A stretch of DNA of 64,000 nucleotides from Demequina zhanjiangensis (GCF_030418315.1 NZ_JAUHPV010000003.1:352751-416750), one strand, 5' to 3'; counted from the stretch's first letter, positions 17,449-25,510 are shown. Translations and numbers: made by a program. Notes: a model not told the origin generated them from the letters alone.

Positions 17449-18443
17449 CCCCCCAGGCGCCCGGGCCGCACCGGAGCGATGAGAGCGAGCCTGTCTCGTC
17501 CGGCGTCGGAGAGTCCGTGCGGGCGCGGGGCGGGTGGGTCACCTTCGCGCGGTGGGCCTTCTACGCTGCGATCGCCGCCGCCTTCATGTTCTTCCTCTGG
17601 CGCGTGGACTGGGCTGAGCTCCAGGATCTCGACGCCAACTGGGCGCTCGTCGCCATCGCGACCGGCCTGGGCGTCGCGTTCCGCTACCTGGGCGTGTTCG
17701 TGTGGCGGGTCGTGCTCACACGGCTCGGAGCCGAGGATCTTCCGCGCTTCAGGACGCTGTCCTCGGTCTATGCCAAGGCATGGCTCGCCAGGTACATCCC
17801 CGGCACGGTCCCGTGGCTCGCCGGGAAGGTCCTTCTCGCGTCCCGGCATGGCATCTCGCGGTCGCGGCTCGCGGTATCCACGCTGGTGGAGGCCGCCGCG
17901 CAGATCGTCGCGGTCGGCGCGGTGTCGCTGCTCCTGCTTGCCGTCGACCCGCGAGTCGGGGAGGTGTCCCCGTCCCTGCGCCTCCTTGTCGCGGCGGGTG
18001 CGGTCGTGGGCTTCGCGGCGATGGCGCCGCCAGTGTTCAACCGGGTCATGGCGCTCGGGTTCCGACTGATGAAGCGTGGGAGGCCCGCCCAGGTCGGCTG
18101 GCCCGTCGTGCGCGACTCGCTCGCGCTGTATGGCGGGGGAGCGCTGCTGTCGGGGCTCGCGTACGCGGTGCTGATTCTCGCGCTCGTCGAGGACGTGAGC
18201 GCGGGCGACATCGTGTACCTGGTCGGCGCGTTCGGGTTCGCTGGCGTGGTGGGCATGCTGACACCGCTGGTGCCCGCGGGAGTGGGCACGAGGGACGTGA
18301 CGCAGTACGCGCTGCTCGCGATCGTCCTGACGCCCGCCACGGCCGCGCTGATCGTCCTGGTGAGCCGCGTGTGGTCGGCGCTCGTGGATCTGCTGTTCTG
18401 GGCCATCGCGGTGGCGATCGGGCGGGGAGAGGGAGAACGATGA
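17445..18443 (+). CDS. Flippase-like integral membrane protein (LPG synthetase TM / UPF0104 family)
   Basis: 332 residues. After a hydrophilic N-terminal stretch of about 30 residues come about eight hydrophobic segments, starting FARWAFYAAIAAAFMFFLW and ending LLFWAIAVAIG. The family signature ARYIPGTVPWLAGKVLLA and the loop GFAGVVGMLTPLVPAGVGTRD (conserved PxGxGxRE/D type) are visible. It resembles the membrane half of MprF and AglD-linked flippases, thought to move lipid-linked substrates across the membrane. It overlaps the pyruvyl transferase gene by 4 bp, so transport of a pyruvylated lipid-linked glycan is a reasonable inference. The aminoacyl-transfer domain of MprF is absent. Confidence 0.85.
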   Translation: MTPQAPGPHRSDESEPVSSGVGESVRARGGWVTFARWAFYAAIAAAFMFFLWRVDWAELQDLDANWALVAIATGLGVAFRYLGVFVWRVVLTRLGAEDLPRFRTLSSVYAKAWLARYIPGTVPWLAGKVLLASRHGISRSRLAVSTLVEAAAQIVAVGAVSLLLLAVDPRVGEVSPSLRLLVAAGAVVGFAAMAPPVFNRVMALGFRLMKRGRPAQVGWPVVRDSLALYGGGALLSGLAYAVLILALVEDVSAGDIVYLVGAFGFAGVVGMLTPLVPAGVGTRDVTQYALLAIVLTPATAALIVLVSRVWSALVDLLFWAIAVAIGRGEGER

Positions 18444-18520
18444 CAGTCGTTTGCGTCTGAAAGCGAGTGCGTCGTGTGGTCGCTTGATCGAGAACCGTGA
18501 TCAGGGCCATCCGTCCGGAG

Positions 18521-18937
18521 TCACGTGAGTTCCATGCGGAACAGCAGCTCCACCGGTTCTCCTGGCAGTTGCAGCTCTCCGCAGTCGACGAAGCCGAGCC
18601 GACGGTAGAAGTGCTGAGCACTCTCGGTAGAGAGTGTCGACGTCATGACTCGCACGTGTTGCGAGGCACGGGCCGAGTCGAGCCAGGCCTCGATCAATGA
18701 GGTCCCGATCCCGTTTCCCCGAAGATCCGCCCGAACCATGAGCATGTTCATGAATGGATGCTCGTCCCAGAAGAGAGACCATCGGAGCCAGCCGACGATC
18801 TCGGAGTCCTGTTCGGCGAGCAGCGCACGGCCGAGAGAAACTACGCGCTCGAGCTCCGCCGCGCGCACATGTGTGTCGAGCGTGGTGAGATGAACGAGGT
18901 CGGCTTGGTCGGCGGTGCGGATGCTTGCCTGGTGCAC
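18521..18937 (-). CDS. GNAT family N-acetyltransferase
   Basis: 138 residues from the GTG at 18937. The acetyl-CoA pocket is MLMVRADLRGNGIGTSLIEA (R/Q-x-x-G-x-G type), followed by STESAQHFYRRLGFVDCGE, a typical GNAT strand 6-7 region. The substrate is unknown. No Shine-Dalgarno sequence is seen before the GTG; CAAACT sits 6 nt upstream on the minus strand, consistent with leaderless expression. It is convergent with the glycan cassette and lies downstream of the tRNA terminator. The 77 bp between it and the flippase gene hold no clear hairpin. Confidence 0.85.
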   Translation of the reverse strand: MHQASIRTADQADLVHLTTLDTHVRAAELERVVSLGRALLAEQDSEIVGWLRWSLFWDEHPFMNMLMVRADLRGNGIGTSLIEAWLDSARASQHVRVMTSTLSTESAQHFYRRLGFVDCGELQLPGEPVELLFRMELT

Positions 18938-18991
18938 CGACTCAGTTTGCCAGTCCCTCGGCGAGGCTCGCGGAACATTCCGGGATGAAGA

Positions 18992-19017
18992 AAGCCCCTG
19001 GCGTCTGCCAGGGGCTT
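18992..19017 (-). terminator. Terminator of the Gly-Cys-Val tRNA cluster
   Basis: Perfect 11-bp stem (AAGCCCCTGGC at 18992-19002, GCCAGGGGCTT at 19007-19017) with a 4-nt loop. On the minus strand it is followed by a T-rich tail (TTTCTT, starting inside the stem end). Confidence 0.85.
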
Positions 19018-19024
19018 CACTCTG

Positions 19025-19099
19025 TGGTGGGCGATACTGGGATCGAACCAGTGACCTCTTCCGTGTCAGGGAAGCGCGCTACCGCTGCGCCAATCGCCC
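19025..19099 (-). tRNA. tRNA-Val (anticodon GAC)
   Basis: Cloverleaf on the minus strand: acceptor GGGCGAT/ATCGCCC, anticodon stem CTTCC/GGAAG with loop CTGACAC (GAC), T-arm ACTGG-TTCGATC-CCAGT, discriminator A and an encoded CCA. It reads GUC and GUU codons. It differs from the tRNA-Val at 21413 at only three positions. Confidence 0.95.
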
Positions 19100-19104
19100 A
19101 TGCG

Positions 19105-19175
19105 AGGTGGGTACGGGATTCGAACCCGTGTATACGGCTTTGCAGGCCGCTGCCTCGCCTCTCGGCCAACCCACC
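19105..19175 (-). tRNA. tRNA-Cys (anticodon GCA)
   Basis: Acceptor GGTGGGT/ACCCACC, anticodon loop CTGCAAA (GCA), T-arm ACGGG-TTCGAAT-CCCGT. Discriminator is U, the known identity base for CysRS. CCA is not encoded. Middle gene of the cluster. Confidence 0.95.
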
Positions 19176-19207
19176 GTGGTTACCAACTAGGTTGGCATCG
19201 AACCTCG

Positions 19208-19280
19208 AGCGGACGACGGGACTCGAACCCGCGACCCTCACCTTGGCAAGGTGATGCTCTACCAACTGAGCCACGTCCGC
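19208..19280 (-). tRNA. tRNA-Gly (anticodon GCC)
   Basis: Acceptor GCGGACG/CGTCCGC, anticodon stem TCACC/GGTGA with loop TTGCCAA (GCC), T-arm CGGG-TTCGAGT-CCCG. Discriminator U, CCA not encoded. First gene of the Gly-Cys-Val transcript. Confidence 0.95.
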
Positions 19281-19320
19281 GTGTCTGGGGCTTGTTTCTG
19301 CTTGCCCTGACAGGAAAGAG

Positions 19321-19350
19321 ACTCTAGCCGAAACATTCGGGCAACACCAA
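19321..19350 (-). promoter_or_regulatory. Probable promoter of the tRNA cluster
   Basis: Minus strand TTGGTG (19350-19345), 18-bp spacer, TAGAGT (19326-19321), about 40 bp before the tRNA-Gly 5' end. Confidence 0.5.
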
Positions 19351-19405
19351 ATCGCGCGCATGGGCGTGTCGCAAACCTGGCTCTTCCGTGCTCAGCGGAC
19401 CCCGC

Positions 19406-19418
19406 TAGCGTTGTCCCC
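19406..19418 (+). promoter_or_regulatory. Leaderless-type -10 box before pabB
   Basis: TAGCGT (19406-19411) lies 7 nt before the ATG at 19419; no Shine-Dalgarno sequence. The mRNA would begin at or next to the start codon. Confidence 0.5.
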
Positions 19419-20519
19419 ATGGAGTGGGACGACGACCCGAGGAGGCTCGGCAGCGCCGAGTTCAGGGGTCTGTCCGCGTCCCACCCGGTGGAGCACATCG
19501 ACGTGGCTCAGGAGCCGCATCGTCTCGCTGAGGGCGGACTCTGGGTGGTCGTGGGGAGCTTCGAGGGGCGTGTCGACGCGTGGCGCTTCGCGCGTGCTGA
19601 GCATCGCGTGCCTGCCTCGCGTCCTGCGGACCCGAGCCGACGCTGGCGCGGGCCCGACGCGAGCGCCTGGCGTTCGTCATTGGACCGCGCGGGATACGAG
19701 CGCGGAGTCGACTCGATTCGTCGGGACATTCGAGACGGCGATGTCTACCAGGTGAATCTCTGTCGTGTGCTGTCCGCGCCCTTGCCCAGCCAGTCGCCGG
19801 GTCCGGACGCCGTGGCCCTCTCCGAGCGTCTGGCGCGCGGCAATCCCGCGCGCTACGCGGCCAGGATCGTGATTCCCGAGACCGAGGAGATGCCGGGCGC
19901 GTGGGTCGTATCGGCCTCTCCTGAGTCGTACCTGTCCGTCAGCGGTCGGACCCTGACGTCCGCGCCCATCAAGGGGACCGCCGCGCCCGGCGTGCCGATG
20001 CTCGACAAGGACATCGCCGAGAACGTGATGATCACCGATCTTGTGCGCAACGATCTGGCCCACGTCTCCGAGCCCGGCTCGATCTCGGTGCCCGAGCTCC
20101 TGGGCGAGCACGCGCATCCCGGGCTGGTCCACCTCCAGTCGACGGTGAGCGCGAGGCTCGACGACGCGCACGCCTGGACGCCCCGCATGTGGGGCGATCT
20201 GCTCGACGGGACCTTCCCACCCGGATCCGTCTCCGGCGCTCCGAAGTCGTCGGCGCTGCGGATCATCGCGCGTGAGGAGACTGCCCCGAGGGGGCCCTAC
20301 TGCGGAGCGATCGGGTGGGTCGACGCCGACGCGAGACGCGCCGAGCTGGCGGTCGGCATCCGCACCTTCTGGTGGGAGCCGTCGGGCGGTGGCGTGCTCC
20401 GTTTCGGCACGGGGGCGGGCATCACGTGGGGATCGGATCCTGCCGGCGAATGGGAGGAGACGGAGCTGAAGGCGCGTCGCTTGATAGGGCTCGCCTCAAC
20501 CGACAGAATGTCCCCATGA
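19419..20519 (+). CDS. pabB: Aminodeoxychorismate synthase component I (PabB-like, chorismate-binding)
   Basis: Joins chorismate with ammonia from a glutaminase partner to form 4-amino-4-deoxychorismate, for folate. 366 residues, shorter than E. coli PabB (~450) because the N-terminal domain is reduced. The chorismate-binding core shows GDVYQVNLCR, WVVSASPESYLSV, SAPIKGTAAPG (conserved Lys of the PabB type), ENVMITDLVRNDL, HLQSTVSARL, GSVSGAPKSSAL, YCGAIGW and GTGAGITWGSDP. PIKGT rather than PIAGT favours PabB over TrpE. Its stop overlaps pabC (ATGA, 20516-20519), which confirms the folate role. The PabA partner is not in the window. Confidence 0.9.
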   Translation: MEWDDDPRRLGSAEFRGLSASHPVEHIDVAQEPHRLAEGGLWVVVGSFEGRVDAWRFARAEHRVPASRPADPSRRWRGPDASAWRSSLDRAGYERGVDSIRRDIRDGDVYQVNLCRVLSAPLPSQSPGPDAVALSERLARGNPARYAARIVIPETEEMPGAWVVSASPESYLSVSGRTLTSAPIKGTAAPGVPMLDKDIAENVMITDLVRNDLAHVSEPGSISVPELLGEHAHPGLVHLQSTVSARLDDAHAWTPRMWGDLLDGTFPPGSVSGAPKSSALRIIAREETAPRGPYCGAIGWVDADARRAELAVGIRTFWWEPSGGGVLRFGTGAGITWGSDPAGEWEETELKARRLIGLASTDRMSP

Positions 20520-21388
20520 TTCCCGTGGCCTGGATCGACGGCGTCCTGCAGGATCCGGACACCCCTGCTATCTCGCCTCTCGACCACGGTTTCACGGTCG
20601 GCGACGGCGTGTTCGAGACGCTTGAGGTGCGCGGTGGAGCGGCCTTCGCCCTCACCCGACACCTGCGCAGGCTCGAGTACTCGGCCGACAGGATGGCGCT
20701 CGGGCCGATCGACGCCTCCCTCGTCCAGCGCGGCGTTGAGGAGGCGCTCGAGGAGGCAGGGGAGAGCGCCACCCGGATCCGGATCACGCTGTCCTCAGGT
20801 CCCGGACCCATGAGCTCCGCCCGCGGGGGTGGGCCCCACCGCATCGCCGTCATCGTGAGCGACGGACCAGCGCCGGCGCGATGCCGTGCAGTCCGGTCTC
20901 CGTGGCGCAGGAACGAGCGCTCCGCCATCGCGGGCGTGAAGTCGACCTCCTACGCCGAGAACGCCGTGATGGTCGCCTACGCGGCCTCCAAGGGCGCCGA
21001 CGAGGCGATCATGGCCAACACCCACGGCCACCTGTGCGAGGGCACGGGCACGAACGTGTTCATCGAGAAGGACGGCGAGATCATCACGCCGCCGCTCGCC
21101 TCGGGCTGCCTTGCGGGCATCACGCGCGGGCTCGCGCTCGAGTGGGGGGCGCGGTCGGGGATCCCCGTGCGCGTGACGGCTCCCGGCGAGCTCGACATGA
21201 GCGTGCTCGACGAGGTCCTCCGTGGAGAGGCCCACGCCGCCGTCACCTCGTCCACGAGGGGCGTCCAGCATGTGGAGATGCTTGACGGCGTGGAGCTCGC
21301 GCCGGGGCGTCTGATGGAGCGCCTTCGCGGCGTGTATGACGCCGCCGCCGACGCGGATCTGGACCCTGTCCCGCCGAGGTCCAAATAG
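20516..21388 (+). CDS. pabC: Aminodeoxychorismate lyase (PabC-like class IV aminotransferase)
   Basis: PLP enzyme that releases pyruvate from aminodeoxychorismate to give p-aminobenzoate. 290 residues. Fold-type IV features: DHGFTVGDGVFETL near residue 23, the PLP Lys in AGVKSTSYAENAV, DEAIMANTHGHLCEGTGTNVF and PLASGCLAGITRG. The alternative, a branched-chain or D-amino acid aminotransferase, is possible by fold alone, but the 4-bp overlap with pabB supports PabC. A tRNA-Val gene follows 24 bp downstream. Confidence 0.88.
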   Translation: MIPVAWIDGVLQDPDTPAISPLDHGFTVGDGVFETLEVRGGAAFALTRHLRRLEYSADRMALGPIDASLVQRGVEEALEEAGESATRIRITLSSGPGPMSSARGGGPHRIAVIVSDGPAPARCRAVRSPWRRNERSAIAGVKSTSYAENAVMVAYAASKGADEAIMANTHGHLCEGTGTNVFIEKDGEIITPPLASGCLAGITRGLALEWGARSGIPVRVTAPGELDMSVLDEVLRGEAHAAVTSSTRGVQHVEMLDGVELAPGRLMERLRGVYDAAADADLDPVPPRSK

Positions 21389-21392
21389 CCGC

Positions 21393-21398
21393 TATAGT
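21393..21398 (+). promoter_or_regulatory. Probable -10 box of tRNA-Val(CAC)
   Basis: TATAGT, 14 bp before the tRNA 5' end and just after the pabC stop codon. No convincing -35 box is seen; read-through from pabC is also possible. Confidence 0.4.
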
Positions 21399-21412
21399 GG
21401 TATCCGCTCCAC

Positions 21413-21487
21413 GGGCGATTGGCGCAGGGGTAGCGCGCTTCCTTCACACGGAAGAGGTCACTGGTTCGATCCCAGTATCGCCCACCA
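21413..21487 (+). tRNA. tRNA-Val (anticodon CAC)
   Basis: Acceptor GGGCGAT/ATCGCCC, anticodon stem CTTCC/GGAAG with loop TTCACAC (CAC), T-arm ACTGG-TTCGATC-CCAGT, discriminator A, encoded CCA. It reads GUG codons. It is a near copy, in opposite orientation, of the tRNA-Val(GAC) at 19025-19099. Confidence 0.95.
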
Positions 21488-21492
21488 CGCAC

Positions 21493-21522
21493 GAAGGCCC
21501 CCGGCAGATGCCGGGGGCCTTC
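21493..21522. terminator. Terminator after tRNA-Val(CAC)
   Basis: 14-bp perfect stem (GAAGGCCCCCGGCA / TGCCGGGGGCCTTC) with a 2-nt gap at the centre. It also lies just past the stop codon of the minus-strand gene at 21539 and can serve both directions. Confidence 0.85.
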
Positions 21523-21538
21523 GTCATGTCCGGGACCG

Positions 21539-22390
21539 TCAGCCGACGGAGGCGGCGAGCCTTCGCTTGGCGACGGCCGCCACCTCGGGGTTGCTGTAGT
21601 CGGCGAAGACCTCGACGAGCCTGTCCGGCAGATGCGGGTTCACCAGGAGCGCCGCGAGCACGGTCGGGTGGCGCTCGGCGGACACCACCTCGATCAGGGT
21701 GTCGACGGGGGTGCTGGGGTTCTGCGCGACCCACCAGCGGATGTCCGCATCGGGATCGAACGCGAGCTCGTGGAGCACCTCGATCGGGGTGTCGATGTTC
21801 GAGGCCTGGAGCAGGCGGTTGACGCCCTCGGTGCCCTTCGCGATGTCCCCCGCGACGTTGTCGAGCGCCTCGGCGACCTCGCTCTGAGACGACCGGTACT
21901 GCTCGGACACGTCGCGCACGTAGCTCGCCAGCTCGCGCGCCTCCTCGGCGCGCGCCAGCACCTCGAGCGTGGTGGGCGAGTCGGGGTCGCGGATCTCCAG
22001 CCGGATGGTGAGCGCCAGGTGGCGAAGGGTCTCCGCCATGAGGAACGCAGGGTGGTGGGAGTCGCCGTCGGCCTCGGTGCGCAGCTCTCCTTCCGCACGC
22101 CCGATCACGGCAAGCGCCTGCGCGACGGCCTCCATGCGGCCGTCCTGGTGCGCCTGCTCGATCTGTGCAGCGACCGCGCCTGTCTCCTCACGCACGCTGA
22201 GGGCGGCGTCGAGCGCGAGGACGTCCTGCGCCAGCATGGCGAGGTCACAGGGCACGCCGATGCGGCACGAGTCGCAATAGTGGTTCTGCAGCGCGACAGA
22301 CGCCTCGGCGGCCATCTGGGCGCGGTCCTTCTGGCGGGCCGCCGTCTCTTCCTTGGAGGCGGAGCGGTTGGCGGAGTCGCGGTTGAACAC
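21539..22390 (-). CDS. Uncharacterised protein with Cys cluster and C-terminal helical repeats
   Basis: I do not recognise this family with certainty. 283 residues from the GTG at 22390, which has AGAAGGG 8 nt upstream; an ATG at 22456 is in frame but lacks a ribosome-binding site. A short Cys cluster near residue 40 (HYCDSCRIGVPCDLA, C-x2-C-x5-C) could bind metal. The middle is helical and rich in Glu, Ala and Arg. The C-terminal 80 residues resemble leucine-rich-variant or HEAT-like units (TPIEVLHELAFDPDADIRWW, VAQNPSTPVDTLIEVV, NPHLPDRLVEVFA). No signal peptide or membrane segment. A role in protein binding is only a guess from the repeats. Confidence 0.75.
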   Translation of the reverse strand: MFNRDSANRSASKEETAARQKDRAQMAAEASVALQNHYCDSCRIGVPCDLAMLAQDVLALDAALSVREETGAVAAQIEQAHQDGRMEAVAQALAVIGRAEGELRTEADGDSHHPAFLMAETLRHLALTIRLEIRDPDSPTTLEVLARAEEARELASYVRDVSEQYRSSQSEVAEALDNVAGDIAKGTEGVNRLLQASNIDTPIEVLHELAFDPDADIRWWVAQNPSTPVDTLIEVVSAERHPTVLAALLVNPHLPDRLVEVFADYSNPEVAAVAKRRLAASVG

Positions 22391-22524
22391 GTGGTGCACC
22401 CTTCTGCTGCATGCGTCGTGCGGTGGCGCCCCGTCGGGGTCGTCAGACATCACCATCGGCAGCCGCGCGGTGTTGGTGAGGGGAACCCGGGCGCGTATTC
22501 CGGACTCCTTCCCTGGCCGCCCGG

Positions 22525-22536
22525 TAGCGTGTTCGC
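22525..22536 (+). promoter_or_regulatory. Leaderless-type -10 box before the phosphotransferase gene
   Basis: TAGCGT (22525-22530) with 6 nt to the ATG at 22537 and no Shine-Dalgarno sequence. Confidence 0.5.
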
Positions 22537-23727
22537 ATGACGGCGGACAAGCGCGCGCAGCTCACGGGAGACGGCGCAGGAGCGATGCTCAGGGAAGCGC
22601 TTGGCGCGGCCGGTCGATCCCTCGAGGCGTGGTCGGTCGACGCCGTCCATGACCGGCCCGGCGCGGAGACCTCCGTGTCCTACGACGTGGTGGTCGACGG
22701 GAGCCATCGGTACCTGGTCGCCTCGACGGTGCGCCTGCGCGGCGACGCGCCTCCAGGCGTCGTGACCGTGGGCCGGGGCGAGCATGAGGTGCATGTCTGG
22801 GAGCACCCCGCGGACCCCTTCCTGCCGGGACTGGCGGAGGCATGCGATCCGAGCGCGCTCGGCGCAGCCATCTCCGCCGCGGTGGGGGCGGACGTGGACG
22901 TGCGGGGAGTCTCAGTCATCGTGCTCCGTCCGCTGCGTCGGGCCGTGCTGCGGGTCGAGACCTGTCCCGCCGGCGCGGAGCCCGACACTCCGGGATCGAT
23001 CAGCTACGTCAAGGTCGTCGAGCCGACCCATGCAGGCGACATCGCCGAGCGCTATCGCCTGAGCCCGCACGCTCCACGGGTGTGGGAGCTGGGAGACGGG
23101 CTCGTGCTGATCCAGGCGGCACGCGGGATGCCGCTCACCGAGCATCTCTACGACCCGCTGCGCCGGAACCCGCACCCGCCTGTCATCCCCGCTCACGCGG
23201 TGCTCGGGGTGCTCACGGCGCTGTCGCCACGTGCGCTCGACCTCCCGCATCGCCCGTCATGGACGGATCGGCTCCCGCAGTACGCCGCTCAGGCGCGCGA
23301 GCGTGGACTCCCGTGGGCGAACGAGATCGAGCCGCTCGTCGCTGACAGGCTGCGGAGGGGCGACCCTGGGCCCGTGGTCCCGGTGCATGGAGACCTGCAT
23401 GCCGCGAACCTGTTCCTCGACCGCACCCCGTCGGGCCTGGAAGCCTCCGGGCTGATCGATCTGGACACCGTGGGCCCCGGCCATCTCGTGGACGACGCTG
23501 CATGCCTGCTCGCACACATGCTCACCCTGCGCACCTTCAGCCCCGACGGGTACCGCCACGTGCCCGACGTGCACTTCTCCCTGGCCTCTGGTCTGCTGGA
23601 GCACGTCGACTCCGATCAGCTCGCGGGCCGCACCGCTGCGGTGCTCGTGTCCCTCGCGGCCGGCACCGAGGATCGGGCGCACGCCGACGCCTGGATGGAG
23701 CAGGCGGCGAGGGCGACCGCCTCATGA
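22537..23727 (+). CDS. Phosphotransferase (APH-like kinase) family protein
   Basis: 396 residues with an APH/choline-kinase-type catalytic loop: VPVHGDLHAANLFLD (catalytic Asp in HGDLHxxN) followed by GLIDLDTVGPGHLVDDAACLLAHM (metal-binding Asp). The N-terminal lobe is divergent. The substrate is unknown; antibiotic phosphorylation should not be assumed because many APH-fold kinases act on small metabolites or maltose. The stop codon overlaps the dGTPase start (ATGA, 23724-23727), so the two are co-translated, which is not an arrangement I know a function for. Confidence 0.82.
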   Translation: MTADKRAQLTGDGAGAMLREALGAAGRSLEAWSVDAVHDRPGAETSVSYDVVVDGSHRYLVASTVRLRGDAPPGVVTVGRGEHEVHVWEHPADPFLPGLAEACDPSALGAAISAAVGADVDVRGVSVIVLRPLRRAVLRVETCPAGAEPDTPGSISYVKVVEPTHAGDIAERYRLSPHAPRVWELGDGLVLIQAARGMPLTEHLYDPLRRNPHPPVIPAHAVLGVLTALSPRALDLPHRPSWTDRLPQYAAQARERGLPWANEIEPLVADRLRRGDPGPVVPVHGDLHAANLFLDRTPSGLEASGLIDLDTVGPGHLVDDAACLLAHMLTLRTFSPDGYRHVPDVHFSLASGLLEHVDSDQLAGRTAAVLVSLAAGTEDRAHADAWMEQAARATAS

Positions 23728-25271
23728 GCGCACAGATCGACGGCGCGGATCCCCGCACCGCACGCAAGGTCGCCGAGCCGCTCGACGAGACGCAGATGCT
23801 CGAGCGCGGCCCCGAGTTCCGCGTCGACCTGGAGCGGATCCGGTTCTCCCCGTACTTCTCCCGCATGTCCGCGGTGACTCAGGTCATCTCCCAGTCGGGG
23901 GCCGGGCTCGCGGTCCACAACCGGCTGACCCACACCGTCAAGGTCACCGCCGTCGCCCGGGCGATCGCGGTCTCACTCGCCGCGGACCAGGGCGAGCGCG
24001 GCCGCATCGTGTCGCGCCTCGGCGGATGCGACCCGGTGGTCGTCCAGGCCGCCGCCAGCGCGCACGACCTCGGGCACCCGCCCTTCGGACACCTCGGCGA
24101 GCAGGCGCTCGACAGGCTCGCACGAGAGAGGTTCGGCCTCGCCGAGGGCTTCGAGGGGAACGCACAGTCGTTCAGGACCCTCACCCGGCTCGACGAGTAC
24201 GACAGGGCAGGAGCGGGTCTCAATCTCACAGCAGCGGTGCGCGCCGCGGTCCTGAAGTACCCGTGGGAGCGGGCCGAGGGCGACGAATGGACCGGTGCCC
24301 TCGACAGGCCCCGCGGACTCACCCCGCGCACGCCGGGAGAAGGCGCGGCGAAGTTCTCCACCTACTCCCTCGACGCGGACGACTTCCAGGAGGCGCGCGA
24401 CGCCTATCCGGCCATCGCGCGACACCAGCAGACGATCGAATGCTCAGTGATGGACATCGCGGACGACATCGCCTACTCGCTCCACGATCTGGACGACTTC
24501 TACCGGGCCTCCCTCCTGGGTCACGCGGCGGTGTCGGCCGAGTTCCGCACCTGGCGCGCGGACAGGGCAGCGCTCGCGACCATGCCGGCCGACGCGCTGC
24601 TCGCCCGTCCACGGACCCCGGGCCACGCCCTCGAGACCCTGCGTAGGCGGCTCCGCGCCAAGGACGCGTGGATCGCGGACGACGACGCGTTCGGCGAGTC
24701 GGTGGCGCGCGTCCAGTCCGACGTGGTCGACGGACTGCTCGCAGTGCCGTTCGACGGGTCGCTCGAGGCCGACCGCGCGCTCGCTGTCTTCATGAGCGGA
24801 TGGGTGTCCCGCCTGCAGCGCTCGATCGTCGTCATGGCCGACCCGCCCGTGCGGTCCGGACACATCAGCCTGGACACGGCTGCGTGGCACGACGTCGCAG
24901 TGCTCAAGTTCCTGCAGGAGCGCTTCGTGCTTCACCGTCCTGATCTCGCCGTCTATCAGCGAGGGCAGGCGAACGTCATGGAGACCCTCGTCGGAGCGCT
25001 CGCCGAGTGGCTCGACGACCCGCATGACGTGAGGCGCGCGCCGCGCCGGCTGCTCGACCTGGTGGAGCTCGCCGCCGAGGACTACAGGGATGCCGCGCTT
25101 CGCGATCCGGACGGCGACGGGGGCTTCGAGCGTCGGGAGCTGCGCCGCCTTGCGACGGGACGAGGGATCGTCGACTACGTGGCCTCCCTGACCGATGTCC
25201 AGGCCATGTCTCTCGCGGGTCTCGTCTCCGGCGCGTCCGAGCGCCTGTGGGACGCAGGGCAGGGGCTGTAG
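23724..25271 (+). CDS. dgt: Deoxyguanosinetriphosphate triphosphohydrolase-like protein (HD domain)
   Basis: HD-domain dNTPase that cuts dNTP to deoxynucleoside and triphosphate, affecting dNTP pools. 515 residues from the ATG at 23724. Motifs: RFSPYFSRMSAVTQV, NRLTHTVKVTAVARAI (first metal His, about residue 70), SAHDLGHPPFGHLGE (HD, about 113) and MDIADDIAYSLHDLDDFY (last Asp). LGHPPFGHxGE is a dGTPase hallmark. The length fits dGTPase-like proteins of actinobacteria. It is preceded by an overlapping kinase-like gene. Confidence 0.92.
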   Translation: MSAQIDGADPRTARKVAEPLDETQMLERGPEFRVDLERIRFSPYFSRMSAVTQVISQSGAGLAVHNRLTHTVKVTAVARAIAVSLAADQGERGRIVSRLGGCDPVVVQAAASAHDLGHPPFGHLGEQALDRLARERFGLAEGFEGNAQSFRTLTRLDEYDRAGAGLNLTAAVRAAVLKYPWERAEGDEWTGALDRPRGLTPRTPGEGAAKFSTYSLDADDFQEARDAYPAIARHQQTIECSVMDIADDIAYSLHDLDDFYRASLLGHAAVSAEFRTWRADRAALATMPADALLARPRTPGHALETLRRRLRAKDAWIADDDAFGESVARVQSDVVDGLLAVPFDGSLEADRALAVFMSGWVSRLQRSIVVMADPPVRSGHISLDTAAWHDVAVLKFLQERFVLHRPDLAVYQRGQANVMETLVGALAEWLDDPHDVRRAPRRLLDLVELAAEDYRDAALRDPDGDGGFERRELRRLATGRGIVDYVASLTDVQAMSLAGLVSGASERLWDAGQGL

Positions 25272-25351
25272 GGCCTCCGGCACGTGTGCGCTCGGAATGC
25301 AGACGGGGTCATGTGCGTTGTCCGAATTGTCCGGCAACGAAGGGAGCAACC

Positions 25352-25510
25352 ATGAGCTCGGATGAGATCAAGGCCAAGGCGCAGGAGGCGCTTCCCGACG
25401 ACGAGCAGGCGAAGAAGCTCGGCGACAAGGTTCGCGAGAACACGCCTGACGGGGTGGACGTGCCGGCCGCGAAGGCCGAGCAGTGGGTGAAGGACCACAA
25501 CAAGGACTGA
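25352..25510 (+). CDS. Small highly charged protein of unknown function
   Basis: 52 residues, almost entirely hydrophilic: [20 protein letters not shown] at the start, ending [11 protein letters not shown]. No Cys, no membrane segment; likely helical or disordered. The ATG at 25352 is preceded by GAAGGGAGC, and an excellent terminator follows 17 nt after the stop codon, so it looks like a genuine, probably well-expressed single-gene unit. Resemblance to small actinobacterial stress or antitoxin-like proteins is faint and I assign no function. Confidence 0.7.
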   Translation: MSSDEIKAKAQEALPDDEQAKKLGDKVRENTPDGVDVPAAKAEQWVKDHNKD

